Assembly (NCBI RefSeq): GCF_014750655.1
Contig: NZ_JABBXD010000001.1
Span: forward strand, 62,001 to 126,000
Source: Salinimonas profundi
GTDB taxonomy: Bacteria > Pseudomonadota > Gammaproteobacteria > Enterobacterales > Alteromonadaceae
Length of the DNA stretch: 64,000 nt
Direction of reading: 5' to 3'
The position numbers and the translations under genes were made by a program. The notes under the pieces were generated by a model. It ran no database searches and had not been told where the DNA came from. It saw nothing but the letters and a program-made list of their open reading frames with translations. The first letter of the stretch is position 1, and the number at the start of each line of letters is the position of its first letter. This document shows, piece after piece, positions 53,628 to 62,505 of the stretch.

Positions 53628-55482
53628 CCATCACTGATTCACGGGCTGATAGCAGTGCATCAATTCCACTGGCTGGCGTGGGCTTACCGAAAAAGTAGCC
53701 CTGGCCGGTATCGCAGTTTAAACTTCGCAGTAGCGTGACCTGATTCTGCTGCTCAATCCCTTCGGCAACCACGCGGATATCCAGATTATGACAAAGCGTG
53801 ATCATGGCCTCGACGATGCGGGCATCTTTGGTATTCTCAGCAATGTTCATAATAAATGCGCGATCCAGTTTTATGGTATGCACATTGAGTTCCCTTAAAT
53901 AAGCAAAAGAACTCATGCCGGTACCAAAGTCATCAATTGACGTTTTCAGTCCCAGGCGGTTGAAGGCATTAATCATCCGCTTGCTCACCGCGACATCGAC
54001 CATAGTGGCACTTTCGGTTAGTTCAAATTCTAACAGGGAAGGCGTAATACCACTGCTGGCCAGCAAGCGTTCTACAAATGGGACGAAGGCACTGTCCATC
54101 AGGTTATAGGCAGACAAGTTCACCGCTACGGGCATCGGGGTGCCCCGATCTTCCCAGGTTTTGATTTGATTAACTGCCCACTCGACCGTATAGCGTGTGA
54201 ACGCATGAACTATCCCGCTTTGTTCTATCAGTTCAATAAAATGTCCCGGTGGCAACACACCCTCATCGGGATGGTTCCAGCGGGCTATTGCCTCAACCCC
54301 TGAAAGCTCGCCATTGGTCAGATTAACCTTGGGCTGATAATAAAGCTCAAATTGTTTTTGCTGAAGCGCGGAGCGCAACTGACTACGAAGTGTCACCTCA
54401 ACGGTACTATTGTAGGCCAGTCGTTCATTGTAGACCTGAATACCCAAACGCATGCGTTTGGCTCTTAACATGGCATTTTCGGCATTCTGAACCAGAGTTT
54501 CCACAAGGTGACCGTGCTCAGGTGCGCACGCTACGCCGATACTACAACCAATCTCGAATGCGCTCTTGCCGATATTAAGCGGTTCCCTGCATTCATACAG
54601 TAGCGTAAAGGCACGGTTCATGACTTCATCACTAGGAATGTTGGGGATCCAGATAACAAATTCATCGCTTCTGTAGCGATATAACTGCATGGTATTGTCA
54701 GACATCAGCCGTAGTCGCTGGGAGAACGCTTTAAGTAGCTTATCTCCCATGTCGTGGCCCAATGCATCGTTGATGTCTCTGAACCGGTCAAGATCCAGGA
54801 ACATAAACGCGCCCTGTTTATCCTGTATATCCAGGCTGGTAAGCAGCGCATTGCGGTTATAGAGCTTGGTGAGGTTATCTATCAGCGCCATCTTTTCAAG
54901 GTTTCGGTTTGCCGATTCAAACCGTCGCGCAATAAACGCTGACATGATCAGGGCAGACCATACTGATAGCCAGAATGTCAAAAATGCGGCGACAGATAAT
55001 CGACTGATAACGCGCTCTGATATTTTTTGCATATCAACAGAGCGCCAGATAACGGTAAGCGGCTTGCCGGAAGGAAGGACATTACTGTGCACATAGTATT
55101 CCTCACCGCCTTCGTCAAAAAAACCGGATTGCTTTAACGGCTGAAGATACGTTTGCGGCGCCAGACGTGGGTCGCGGTACAATTCCTGATTATCCAATTC
55201 GATGATGAGAATATCCTCGGCCAGGATGGATAAATCTCTTGGCACAAGAGAAAGGGAAGAAACGGGGTTGTTATTATCAATAACCGGGGCCAGTAGCGTC
55301 TGAACGTCAGCATACTGGTCTTCAAATGCCTGTCGTTCCAGATCTCTTTCCATCTCCAGCAACAGGCTGTAACCGACATAACAAAATATAGTGATAACCA
55401 GCAAAGACAGAAGAATTGAGCCGAGCAAAAGTCGCCTTCTCAAACTGCTGTCACTTTTTACCAGCTCTAGATTATCCGGCAT
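53608..55482 (-). CDS. Membrane-bound EAL phosphodiesterase with degenerate GGDEF
   Basis: This 624-residue protein has two membrane spans (~17-38, ~165-190) flanking a periplasmic sensor region. Next is a GGDEF domain in which the active site reads RSDEF (not GGDEF), so cyclase activity is not expected. It is followed by an EAL domain with GVEAIARWNHP (EAI for EAL), NLSAYNL, LEFELTES, IDDFGTGMSSFAYL, KLDRAFI and AEGIE: the catalytic metal and base residues are kept. It likely degrades c-di-GMP, with the GGDEF part as a GTP sensor or structural piece. Confidence 0.88.
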   Translation of the reverse strand: MPDNLELVKSDSSLRRRLLLGSILLSLLVITIFCYVGYSLLLEMERDLERQAFEDQYADVQTLLAPVIDNNNPVSSLSLVPRDLSILAEDILIIELDNQELYRDPRLAPQTYLQPLKQSGFFDEGGEEYYVHSNVLPSGKPLTVIWRSVDMQKISERVISRLSVAAFLTFWLSVWSALIMSAFIARRFESANRNLEKMALIDNLTKLYNRNALLTSLDIQDKQGAFMFLDLDRFRDINDALGHDMGDKLLKAFSQRLRLMSDNTMQLYRYRSDEFVIWIPNIPSDEVMNRAFTLLYECREPLNIGKSAFEIGCSIGVACAPEHGHLVETLVQNAENAMLRAKRMRLGIQVYNERLAYNSTVEVTLRSQLRSALQQKQFELYYQPKVNLTNGELSGVEAIARWNHPDEGVLPPGHFIELIEQSGIVHAFTRYTVEWAVNQIKTWEDRGTPMPVAVNLSAYNLMDSAFVPFVERLLASSGITPSLLEFELTESATMVDVAVSKRMINAFNRLGLKTSIDDFGTGMSSFAYLRELNVHTIKLDRAFIMNIAENTKDARIVEAMITLCHNLDIRVVAEGIEQQNQVTLLRSLNCDTGQGYFFGKPTPASGIDALLSARESVMVNSLTK

Positions 55483-55684
55483 GACTCACTCATTGCGGTT
55501 GAACATATTTACGCTGCACATGTTCTGACGATAAACGTTATCAGTGTACATCAGATAACATTTTGATACTCGTTGAAAGTCCTGCAACCCGGTAAAGACT
55601 GAATCAGCCTTCATAATACGCTCACTGCTTATTGTTTTGTTATATGCTTGTGCCTGTTGTTTATAACGTGAATAGCAATGATCT

Positions 55685-56602
55685 TCAATCGCTGTGCGAT
55701 AAAACGGTGGCTGTACCGGGTAACTGCATCGACTGAAAGCGTAACTCGCCGATGAATGCTCTTGCTGCAGGGCCGAGTCTGTCGCCGTCCTGAAAACTTA
55801 AATTCAATAACGCTTTTCGGTGACTGCCAGCTGCCAGGGGCAGGGGAGCAAGCTTGTTAGCTTTCAGACTGTCCTGAATCATCGCAATGGGAAGCCAAGC
55901 AAAACCGAGCCCACGCTCTATCATATCAATAGACGTGCGCACATGAGACACTGTCCAGCGCTGTTCTGCACCCAACCAACCTACATCGGCACGTCTGTCA
56001 CTGGAACTGTCACGAACAACAATCTGGCGATGTGACTTGAGATCTTCTGCACTAAGGGTTCTGTTCAGCTCATGCAGCGGATGACTGGGGTGAGCAACGA
56101 GGATAAAATCAATTTCGCATAACTCTTCGCTGAATCCATTCGCTAAAGGAAACGGGGAAATCGCGATATCGACTTTTCCCTGTTGCATTAAATCATTGGC
56201 GCCGGATAGCACCGTTTCCATGATTTCAATTCTCAATAACGGATACTGGGAAGATACCTCAGATAATACCCGATACAACATCTCGGCAGGTAAGATAATG
56301 TCAATGGCAATCGTAAGTTGGGTCTCGACACCATGTTGGAGGCTGGCGGCAACAGCTTCCATTTTCTGTGCTTCTTCAAGTAAAAATGTCGCCCGGCGTA
56401 ACATCAGCACCCCGGCATCTGTCAGTTTGACCTTACGACCATCATTTTCAAATAACGCTACGCCTAAAGCATCTTCCAACTTGTGAACGGCATGATGAAC
56501 GGTCGACTGACTCTTGTGGACGAGCTGCGCAGCCTGGTTAAAGCCGCCAGCGTCGACCACCGCTTTAAACATGCGCCATTGTTCAAGTGTCGCCTTCAGC
56601 AT
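55685..56602 (-). CDS. LysR-family transcriptional regulator
   Basis: This is a 305-residue regulator with an N-terminal winged helix (LEQWRMFKAVVDAGGFNQAAQLVHKSQSTVHHAVHKLEDALG is the HTH; read FNQAAQLVHKSQSTVHHAV) and a C-terminal substrate-binding fold (TQLTIAIDIILPAEMLYR onward). No divergent target gene adjoins directly: the rhodanese gene upstream is on the same strand. Target unknown. Confidence 0.88.
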   Translation of the reverse strand: MLKATLEQWRMFKAVVDAGGFNQAAQLVHKSQSTVHHAVHKLEDALGVALFENDGRKVKLTDAGVLMLRRATFLLEEAQKMEAVAASLQHGVETQLTIAIDIILPAEMLYRVLSEVSSQYPLLRIEIMETVLSGANDLMQQGKVDIAISPFPLANGFSEELCEIDFILVAHPSHPLHELNRTLSAEDLKSHRQIVVRDSSSDRRADVGWLGAEQRWTVSHVRTSIDMIERGLGFAWLPIAMIQDSLKANKLAPLPLAAGSHRKALLNLSFQDGDRLGPAARAFIGELRFQSMQLPGTATVLSHSD

Positions 56603-56686
56603 TATCTTTTAACTTATAAACGATGAAATTATTAAATGGATAATGCCTTGTTTAACAGTGTTTTTCTACTTGCTATCACTGCGCAA

Positions 56687-57037
56687 TTATTGATTAAAAG
56701 CATCCTGTATATCTTTTATATCACTGACGATAGCAGACACATTGGTATAGCCCATATTTATCATCTGCTCGGCAGCAAGCCGCGCTCTGACGCCAGTGGC
56801 GCAATGCAGGTATAGCGGCTTGTCAGGGTTTTTGAATTGGTCAAGTGCTTTCATTTCAAGCACTCCCCGGGGAATCGTAAAAGAACTACTTACCGGAGAA
56901 TCAGCCAGCTCCGACGGTTCTCTGACATCAATTAAGGCACCTTTGTTCTCCGCAAGCTCTTGTTTCGCTTCTGTTGCAGTAACAGTGCGTAACGATTCGG
57001 GTAACTGCGCCAGCCGTTCCTGAATGCTTTTTAACAT
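56687..57037 (-). CDS. Rhodanese-domain protein
   Basis: The protein has 116 residues from ATG 57037, since GGAGG (57041-57045, minus strand) precedes it and the frame's earlier Met has none. It is a single rhodanese domain with LIDVREPSELADSPV and the active-site loop YLHCATGVRARLAAEQM, where the Cys forms the persulfide. Probably moves sulfane sulfur. It is divergent from an ArsR-family gene. Similar pairs (YgaV-YgaP, BigR-associated) handle sulfide or persulfide stress. Confidence 0.82.
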   Translation of the reverse strand: MLKSIQERLAQLPESLRTVTATEAKQELAENKGALIDVREPSELADSPVSSSFTIPRGVLEMKALDQFKNPDKPLYLHCATGVRARLAAEQMINMGYTNVSAIVSDIKDIQDAFNQ

Positions 57038-57213
57038 ACATCCTCCTTCGTTTTTCTTAACCGATAAAGTCATTAGAAAATTCTTATTTGATCAATGTCT
57101 AAGCATGATTCAGCCAGATATCTTTAGACTGCTGCTTTTGTGCGATAAATGCACTTGTGCAGCTTGAGTGCTTCGCGTTTCAATATGGCTTTAAACAAAT
57201 TAGTGTTGCCTTC

Positions 57214-57537
57214 ATGTCTGCTATTTCCGAAACACAAAATAATGAATTCATTTTAGAGTATGTCAGTGAGGCAGAGCAATTCTTCAAATTGCTTGCAAAT
57301 AAAACACGACTGACAGTGTTGTATTCACTGACCGATCAGGAACTGTCGGTTTCTGATTTACTCACACGAATTAATGTTACTCAACCGGTATTATCCCAAC
57401 ATCTGGCTTTACTTCGCGAAGCTGGCGTTGTCGCTACCCGGCGTGAAGGTCAGGTGATATTCTATCGTCTGACAGATAAACGTGTCCTTCAGACGATAGG
57501 CTTGATGAGCGAATTTTTCGACGACTCTTCACAGTAA
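57214..57537 (+). CDS. ArsR/SmtB-family regulator (YgaV/BigR-like, without sensing cysteines)
   Basis: The protein has 107 residues from ATG 57214. It has a winged helix AEQFFKLLANKTRLTVLYSLTDQELSVSDLL, VTQPVLSQHLALLREAGVVATRREGQVIFYRL. This is the pattern of YgaV/BigR sulfide-responsive repressors, which use a Cys pair. No Cys lies in the core here, so sensing by disulfide or polysulfide is not possible in that way. It converges with fumC with a 3-base gap. Divergent from the rhodanese gene. Confidence 0.82.
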   Translation: MSAISETQNNEFILEYVSEAEQFFKLLANKTRLTVLYSLTDQELSVSDLLTRINVTQPVLSQHLALLREAGVVATRREGQVIFYRLTDKRVLQTIGLMSEFFDDSSQ

Positions 57538-57540
57538 TAA

Positions 57541-58857
57541 TTAAACCAGCTTAGCGGGATCTAACAGCGACTTTAGCTCTTTCTCTTCCAGCGACGTCAT
57601 TTCTTTCGCAACGTCAAGAATATCCCGCTTTTCGTCATAGGCACGCTTGGCAATCTCCGTGCCTTTCTCATAACCTATCTTTTGATTAAGCGCTGTTACC
57701 AGAATAGGGTTTTTAGATAACACTTTCTCAAGCTGCGCTTCGTTAACCGTGAAGGTTTCTATGGCTTTTTCAGCCAGATGCTCACAACTGTTGGTCATCA
57801 AGTTGATAGCCAGCAATAAATTTTGCCCGATAAGGGGCAACATTACGTTAAGCTGGAAGTTACCGGATTGACCGGCGACCGATATGGCAGTGTGATAGCC
57901 CATAACCTGAGCGCACGCCATGGCAACTGCTTCGGGAATGACCGGGTTAACTTTTCCCGGCATAATAGAGCTGCCAGCCTGAAGTTTCGGCATTTCAATT
58001 TCTGCCAGGCCTGCTAATGGCCCACTGTTCATCCAACGCAAATCATTGCTGATTTTCATTAAAGAGGCTGCCAGTGTGTTTAACTGACCAGCCAGCTCAA
58101 CGGCTGTGTCCTGCGCTGAAATAGCGGCGAAATGATTATCTGTTACAGAAAACGAGATATCGAGCTGTCGACTCAGCGCAGCGCAAACCCGCCCGCCAAA
58201 CTCTTTGTGAGTATTAATTCCGGTACCTACCGCAGTACCTCCGATTGCCAGCCGGCTTAACCGCAGCAGGGTATCCTCGAGGCGCTGCTGATTCTGCATG
58301 ATTTGCGCACGCCACCCGGAAAGCTCCTGACTCAACTTCACAGGCATCGCATCCATCAAATGTGTCCGGCCTGTTTTAATAACGTGGTCTAACGCTTTCA
58401 TACGCGTCTCAATGTGGTCGGCCAAACTGCGCATGGCCGGCAACAGACGTGCCTGAATTTGCATCGCTGCACTTACATGAATCGTAGTAGGAATGACATC
58501 GTTGGAGCTTTGCCCCATATTGACATCATCATTCGGGTGTATTTCCTGATTTGAATATCGCGTCGCTAAGGAGGCAATCACCTCATTGGCGTTCATATTG
58601 GTACTGGTACCCGAGCCGGTTTGAAAAACATCAACCGGAAACTGCGCATCGTGTTTGCCCGCAGCAACCTCCATCGCTGCCTTGTAGATAGCCTCTGCGG
58701 TGTTGTCGTCCATTTTACCCAGTTCCTGATTCGCCGTCGCACAGGCTGCTTTAAGATAACCTAAAGCGTGAATAAAAGGCGCGGGCATCCCGTGCTGACT
58801 AATGGCAAAATTCTCACACGCCAGCGATGTCTGTTTCTGATACAAGATTTCGCTCAT
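57541..58857 (-). CDS. fumC: Class II fumarate hydratase
   Basis: FumC hydrates fumarate to malate in the TCA cycle, without an iron-sulfur cluster. The 438-residue protein shows TGSGTSTNMNANEVIA, QSSNDVIPTTIH, the GRTHLMDAMPVKLSQE motif, and the signature GSSIMPGKVNP with the catalytic Ser. GGAGTAACAAT before ATG 58857 supports this start, but it makes the N-terminus ~17-20 residues shorter than most FumC (it begins at LYQKQTSLACENF, aligning with LWGAQTQRSLEHF). It follows the PRC-barrel gene by four bases. Confidence 0.92.
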   Translation of the reverse strand: MSEILYQKQTSLACENFAISQHGMPAPFIHALGYLKAACATANQELGKMDDNTAEAIYKAAMEVAAGKHDAQFPVDVFQTGSGTSTNMNANEVIASLATRYSNQEIHPNDDVNMGQSSNDVIPTTIHVSAAMQIQARLLPAMRSLADHIETRMKALDHVIKTGRTHLMDAMPVKLSQELSGWRAQIMQNQQRLEDTLLRLSRLAIGGTAVGTGINTHKEFGGRVCAALSRQLDISFSVTDNHFAAISAQDTAVELAGQLNTLAASLMKISNDLRWMNSGPLAGLAEIEMPKLQAGSSIMPGKVNPVIPEAVAMACAQVMGYHTAISVAGQSGNFQLNVMLPLIGQNLLLAINLMTNSCEHLAEKAIETFTVNEAQLEKVLSKNPILVTALNQKIGYEKGTEIAKRAYDEKRDILDVAKEMTSLEEKELKSLLDPAKLV

Positions 58858-58861
58858 ATTG

Positions 58862-59593
58862 TTACTCCGCTTTTAACAGAATTGACTCCAGGTAGCTGGC
58901 ATCTGCCAGTTTATCCATGTCGATTTCTGGTTTTTCCATGAGTTGATCATGCGTGAGATTGACGTGAAGTTTATGGCTGGACCAGTCGATGGTATCGATA
59001 TCTTTTGGCGAGATCGCGAGCTTTTTGCCTCCGGGCAGCCAGTTGTTCGTATCGATAACCAGTAAACGCAATGCCCACCCGGTATGATCGAAAATAAAGT
59101 CAGTAATATGACCGACATCTTCGTCCAGCGTAGCTACGTCGTAGCCATGGACTTCGCTGCATGAGCGCAGATGATTTGCCGGTTCCCCGGCATCTTCGGC
59201 CAGTGTTTGCTGCATTTCTTTATCTGCCAGCTCTGTAGGGTGTGCAAAATCGCCCCAGGCTCCCGGACCAATCCAATAGTAGCCATAGCCAAAATATTTA
59301 AATAATGTTTCTTCGTATTCTCTTGAGAGCGGCTTATGCTCGTCAATTGAGGGGCTATCCTTTAATTCCTGTGACGACATGTTTATCGCCAGCCACTGTT
59401 CGTCAGTGTTAACTTTTGAAACTGAAATTGGCGAAATAACCACTTTACGGCTCATCGGTAACCAGCTATTGGTATCCGCGACCAGGTATCGGGCAACAAA
59501 ATCCTGATCGTCGAAAAGAATATCTTTACAGCCGCCTATATCACCGTCAGTAGCGTGAATAGAATAGTGAGTAATCTGTTTGTGCGAAATCAT
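58862..59593 (-). CDS. Tandem PRC-barrel domain protein
   Basis: The protein has 243 residues from ATG 59593, since GGAGG precedes it; a longer frame from 59683 has no such site. Two PRC-barrel-like domains are seen: ITHYSIHATDGDIGGCKDILFDDQDFVARYLVADTN near the start (GDIGGCKDILFDDQDF), and HGYDVATLDEDVGHITDFIFDHTGWALRLLVIDTN near residue 150-190. Each is followed by GGKKLAISPKDI-like strands. A Trp/Tyr-rich linker (FGYGYYWIGPGAWG) lies between. PRC barrels are found in ribosome-maturation and photosynthetic proteins; function here is unknown. It is coupled to fumC. Confidence 0.8.
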   Translation of the reverse strand: MISHKQITHYSIHATDGDIGGCKDILFDDQDFVARYLVADTNSWLPMSRKVVISPISVSKVNTDEQWLAINMSSQELKDSPSIDEHKPLSREYEETLFKYFGYGYYWIGPGAWGDFAHPTELADKEMQQTLAEDAGEPANHLRSCSEVHGYDVATLDEDVGHITDFIFDHTGWALRLLVIDTNNWLPGGKKLAISPKDIDTIDWSSHKLHVNLTHDQLMEKPEIDMDKLADASYLESILLKAE

Positions 59594-59760
59594 GGCTTCA
59601 ATCCTCCAGATGTCTGAGCGCCTTAAGGAATAAAATGCGGCGCTGAAGCGACTTATGATTGAATTCGTGGCGGCATCCGACAAAGATCACACACAGGCAG
59701 TATTAACGCAGGGATTGCGTGGAAGTAAAACGAGGAAGATTCTTTACAGCAGAAAGGATG

Positions 59761-59783
59761 GATGCGGTCCTGCGGACCGCATC
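59761..59783. terminator. Hairpin downstream of maoP
   Basis: GATGCGGTCC (59761-59770), loop TGC and GGACCGCATC (59774-59783) form a perfect 10-base stem. On the minus strand only a short T-run (TTTC) follows 3 to 5 bases on, so termination may be partial. Confidence 0.6.
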
Positions 59784-59803
59784 TTTGGTGTACAACAGGA
59801 ACG

Positions 59804-60169
59804 CTAACCTGCTACATCATATTCTTCACTGACATAGTCATCGTCGTAATCAGCCTGGTTACTGGCGCTGCTGTGTAACGTATAAAAGTGTCGTTTACCG
59901 CGTGCCAGCTGAACGTATTTTTGCCACGCTTTTTCAAGGCTGTTGTGAGCAGGCACCTGGCCTTTGGTAAAAGCAACAAAATGAGACTCATCATCGCCTT
60001 CTGGCGCAATGGTTTCATTCTCCAATGCCAACAGTGTATTACCGTAACGGGTAAGCAGGTCAGCTTCAGAAATACTAAAGTCACCAGATTTCCTGAAGCC
60101 ATAAGGAAATTTGGCTCTGTCCATAAATGGTTTAGGTGCAATACGGATATCAGGTGTGTTCATGTTCAT
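59804..60169 (-). CDS. maoP: MaoP (DUF413, macrodomain Ori organisation protein)
   Basis: MaoP helps organise the Ori macrodomain of the chromosome, acting through the maoS site in E. coli. The 121-residue protein shows FMDRAKFPYGFRKSGDFSISEADLLTRYGNTLLALENETI and later LEKAWQKYVQLARGKRHFYTLHS, both matching E. coli YifE/MaoP (112 residues). The E. coli neighbour hdfR is also close here, on the opposite strand. No maoS site can be named by eye. Confidence 0.88.
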   Translation of the reverse strand: MNMNTPDIRIAPKPFMDRAKFPYGFRKSGDFSISEADLLTRYGNTLLALENETIAPEGDDESHFVAFTKGQVPAHNSLEKAWQKYVQLARGKRHFYTLHSSASNQADYDDDYVSEEYDVAG

Positions 60170-60469
60170 CTCGCATAAAATAAGTTTGCAAGCGAACTTT
60201 TAGGTCAAATTTCAAAAAAAATGAAACAAAAATTTTTGTTCTTATCGGGAAAAATTTTTACTTGTCAGTTTTTAGTGGCAAAAGGCACTATAATGCCCTG
60301 CGTAGCAGAGCCGAAGGCGATCAGATCAACTGATAAAAAACGTATCAGGTTCGGGAAAAGATTATGATTTATAGAACAAATGTTTTTATCGTTACGATAA
60401 TTAATATTTGTTTTAAATTTGTACAGCGGCGCAGATAATAACCTTGTCGTTCACTATTTTGAGATTGTA
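60170..60469. other. Divergent promoter region between maoP and a 54-residue gene
   Basis: This AT-rich stretch holds no gene. A consensus TATAAT at 60289-60294 on the plus strand is followed by a GC-rich discriminator (GCCCTGCG), as in growth-rate-regulated promoters; a matching -35 at the usual spacing is not clear (TTGTCA at 60262 is 21 bases away). The leader to 60470 would be ~170 bases. Confidence 0.4.
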
Positions 60470-60634
60470 ATGAGCAAAGACTATCGTTACCAGCGAGAAG
60501 AATGGGACTCGGTAGAAGACGATGACCATTTTGGAAAGAAAAAATCGGTTCGCCGTAACCCAACGAAAGAGCGTCAGAAGCGTGATGAGCTTAGACGCGA
60601 AAAGCAGAAAAGATTGCATCAGGAGAGTTATTAG
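60470..60634 (+). CDS. 54-residue charged protein of unknown function
   Basis: This small reading frame starts at ATG 60470, with a weak GAG upstream, and is preceded by a long leader. The sequence is MSKDYRYQREEWDSVEDDD, then HFGKKKSVRRNPTKERQKRDELRREKQKRLHQESY. It has an acidic first third and a strongly basic helical remainder (possible nucleic-acid or ribosome contact). I do not know a family. It lies between maoP and hdfR, where E. coli has none. Confidence 0.6.
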   Translation: MSKDYRYQREEWDSVEDDDHFGKKKSVRRNPTKERQKRDELRREKQKRLHQESY

Positions 60635-60734
60635 ACAATATCCTGACTTTCTTAGCGCTTTATGAGTTTACAGGTTTACAAACCTGAGTATATGTGACAG
60701 CTTTACGGGCAGGTTTTACTATTGCCCGTGAAGC

Positions 60735-61577
60735 ATGGACATTCGCTTTTTATCTACCTTTATTGAAGTCGCTAACACGCGGCATTTCGGTAAGGCAGCA
60801 GAAAATCTGTTCTTAACACAGTCTGCTGTCAGTGCCCGTATCAAATTACTCGAAGAATATTTTCAGACCACTCTGTTTATCCGGCATCGAAATAGTATTC
60901 AGCTAACGCCTGCGGGTGAAAAGTTGTTGCCGTTTGCCCACCAGTTGAGCGACACATTAAAAGAAGCAAAGCGTGAACTTCAGCTTCAGTCAGGTGAATA
61001 TATTGTCTGCGGTGCGACCCAGCTGGCCAGTGAATTGCAATTAAGCAGTACCTTGTCGGGCATACACGAGCATTTTCCTGACTGGTCGGTAAAAGCTGAA
61101 ATCCTGACGCTTGATAATCTGTCTCGGCAGTTACATGAACGGGTTATTGATCTTGCTTTTTCATCAGAGCCGCTGAAATCTGAAGAGGTCATTTCACATC
61201 AGGTAAGTGCCGAACCTCTGGCCCTATATGTGGTGGGCAGAACGTCTGAAGAAATTGATGCCAATGACTATGTAGCTATCGAGTGGGGCGGTAAGGTCAG
61301 AGATCTGATTTGCCAACAATGGCCGCAGTTGCGTGATGCAAAGTTACGGACAAACTCACTCAGGCTTGGTTTAAATGCTATCGAAGAAGATGGCGGTTGT
61401 GCGGTTTTTCCTGTGCGCTTTGCACAGCAACTTTCCCATTTGTCTCTGCGCCAGGTCCATGCCCTTGATGACGTTCAGGCGTGTGTTTATCTGAACCGCC
61501 TTAAATCGGTCAAAAGGCATGCATTAACGACAGTGGTCGAGACTTTGTTTCCCTCCCATAAGACAATGGCGGTATAA
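60735..61577 (+). CDS. hdfR: LysR-family regulator HdfR
   Basis: HdfR represses the flagellar master operon in E. coli and acts on gltBD. The 280-residue product starts MDIRFLSTFIEVANTRHFGKAAENLFLTQSAVSARIKLLEE, the typical LysR helix-turn-helix of the HdfR type (read FGKAAENLFLTQSAVSARIK), and its ligand domain ends FPVRFAQQLSHL. Placement near maoP matches the E. coli maoP-hdfR neighbourhood. No flagellar genes are visible in this window, so the target here may differ. Confidence 0.85.
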   Translation: MDIRFLSTFIEVANTRHFGKAAENLFLTQSAVSARIKLLEEYFQTTLFIRHRNSIQLTPAGEKLLPFAHQLSDTLKEAKRELQLQSGEYIVCGATQLASELQLSSTLSGIHEHFPDWSVKAEILTLDNLSRQLHERVIDLAFSSEPLKSEEVISHQVSAEPLALYVVGRTSEEIDANDYVAIEWGGKVRDLICQQWPQLRDAKLRTNSLRLGLNAIEEDGGCAVFPVRFAQQLSHLSLRQVHALDDVQACVYLNRLKSVKRHALTTVVETLFPSHKTMAV

Positions 61578-61722
61578 TTAGCCATTAACATTCGTGTTGT
61601 GCTTCTGTGCTCAGCGTGATCTGAGACCGTTTTTAGAAGTAGAAAGACAATATCGCATTACACAGCGGTTACGCGTTATCGCAAGTTTGCCCTGTCACCA
61701 ATTGATATCATAGGAATTATTT

Positions 61723-62079
61723 ATGGCTCTAGATGAACATCCCCTGTTGGGAGTGAGTGCCGCATTGCGTTTGCAAGAGACCGTTTCGGGCATCAAAGAC
61801 AATCAAAAGGTCTGGATTTTGAAAGATGCAGATGGCTGCGTCATGTTAAGTACTGAAGATGAAGATGGCGTACCAGTCTGGCCTGACGCTGGCTTAGCGT
61901 TGCTATGGGCGACTGAAGACTGGGCGGATTGCGAGCCAATGGCGGTGACACTGGAAGATTGGCTTAAAAAATGGACACCGGGTCTGATGCAGGATGAACT
62001 TTGTGTCATGGTATGTCCTGTTCCCGGCGAAGACGGTGAAGTCATGGAGCCCGATGAGCTTGCTGAAAAGCTGATGTAG
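61723..62079 (+). CDS. DUF2750 protein
   Basis: This 118-residue acidic soluble protein contains KVWILKDADGCVMLSTEDEDGVPVWPDAGLALLWATEDWADCEPMAVTLEDWLKKWTPGL in two stretches (KVWILKDADGCVMLSTED and WADCEPMAVTLEDWLKKW), as in the DUF2750 family. No function known. ATG 61723 follows a weak AGGA. It is transcribed alone with a good terminator at 62097-62130. Confidence 0.82.
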   Translation: MALDEHPLLGVSAALRLQETVSGIKDNQKVWILKDADGCVMLSTEDEDGVPVWPDAGLALLWATEDWADCEPMAVTLEDWLKKWTPGLMQDELCVMVCPVPGEDGEVMEPDELAEKLM

Positions 62080-62096
62080 TTTGTCGAACGAGGTTA

Positions 62097-62130
62097 TTAA
62101 AAGCCACTGAGCGTATCAGTGGCTTTTTTG
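62097..62130 (+). terminator. Rho-independent terminator of the DUF2750 gene
   Basis: AAAGCCACTGA (62100-62110), loop GCGTA and TCAGTGGCTTT (62116-62126) are followed by TTTT. Confidence 0.93.
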
Positions 62131-62234
62131 TTTATCGCATAACGTTGCTGCGCTCTTTCATCAGCCCATGCGCTGAACTTTTTCCGCTCAGGGCCCGTTT
62201 ATTACTTTTAATACAACAGGATAACGGAGCAGAT

Positions 62235-62477
62235 ATGTATACAGAACAACCAACGATGGCAGACTTGTTCACACAGCTGGGGCTTGATTCCAGCGAAGAG
62301 GGAATGGATGCTTTCATTGAAGAGCATAAAGGCATGAATCAAAGCCGACATATCGAAGAGGCACCGTTCTGGAATGACTCACAGGCAGCGTTTCTTAAGC
62401 AGGCCATCGATGAAGATGCGCAATGGGTGGTCGTCATTGATGAGCTAAATGCGTTATTGCACCATGATCACGCTTAA
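62235..62477 (+). CDS. DUF2789 protein
   Basis: The protein has 80 residues from ATG 62235, preceded by ACGGAG; the longer frame from 62145 starts inside the previous terminator leader. Sequence MADLFTQLGLDSSEEGMDAFIEEHKG then APFWNDSQAAFLKQAIDEDAQWVVVIDELNALL fits the DUF2789 family of gammaproteobacteria. Cytosolic, no function known. An 11-base hairpin follows (62506-62532). Confidence 0.85.
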   Translation: MYTEQPTMADLFTQLGLDSSEEGMDAFIEEHKGMNQSRHIEEAPFWNDSQAAFLKQAIDEDAQWVVVIDELNALLHHDHA

Positions 62478-62505
62478 GCCATAAACCATCGGGACACGAT
62501 TGATT

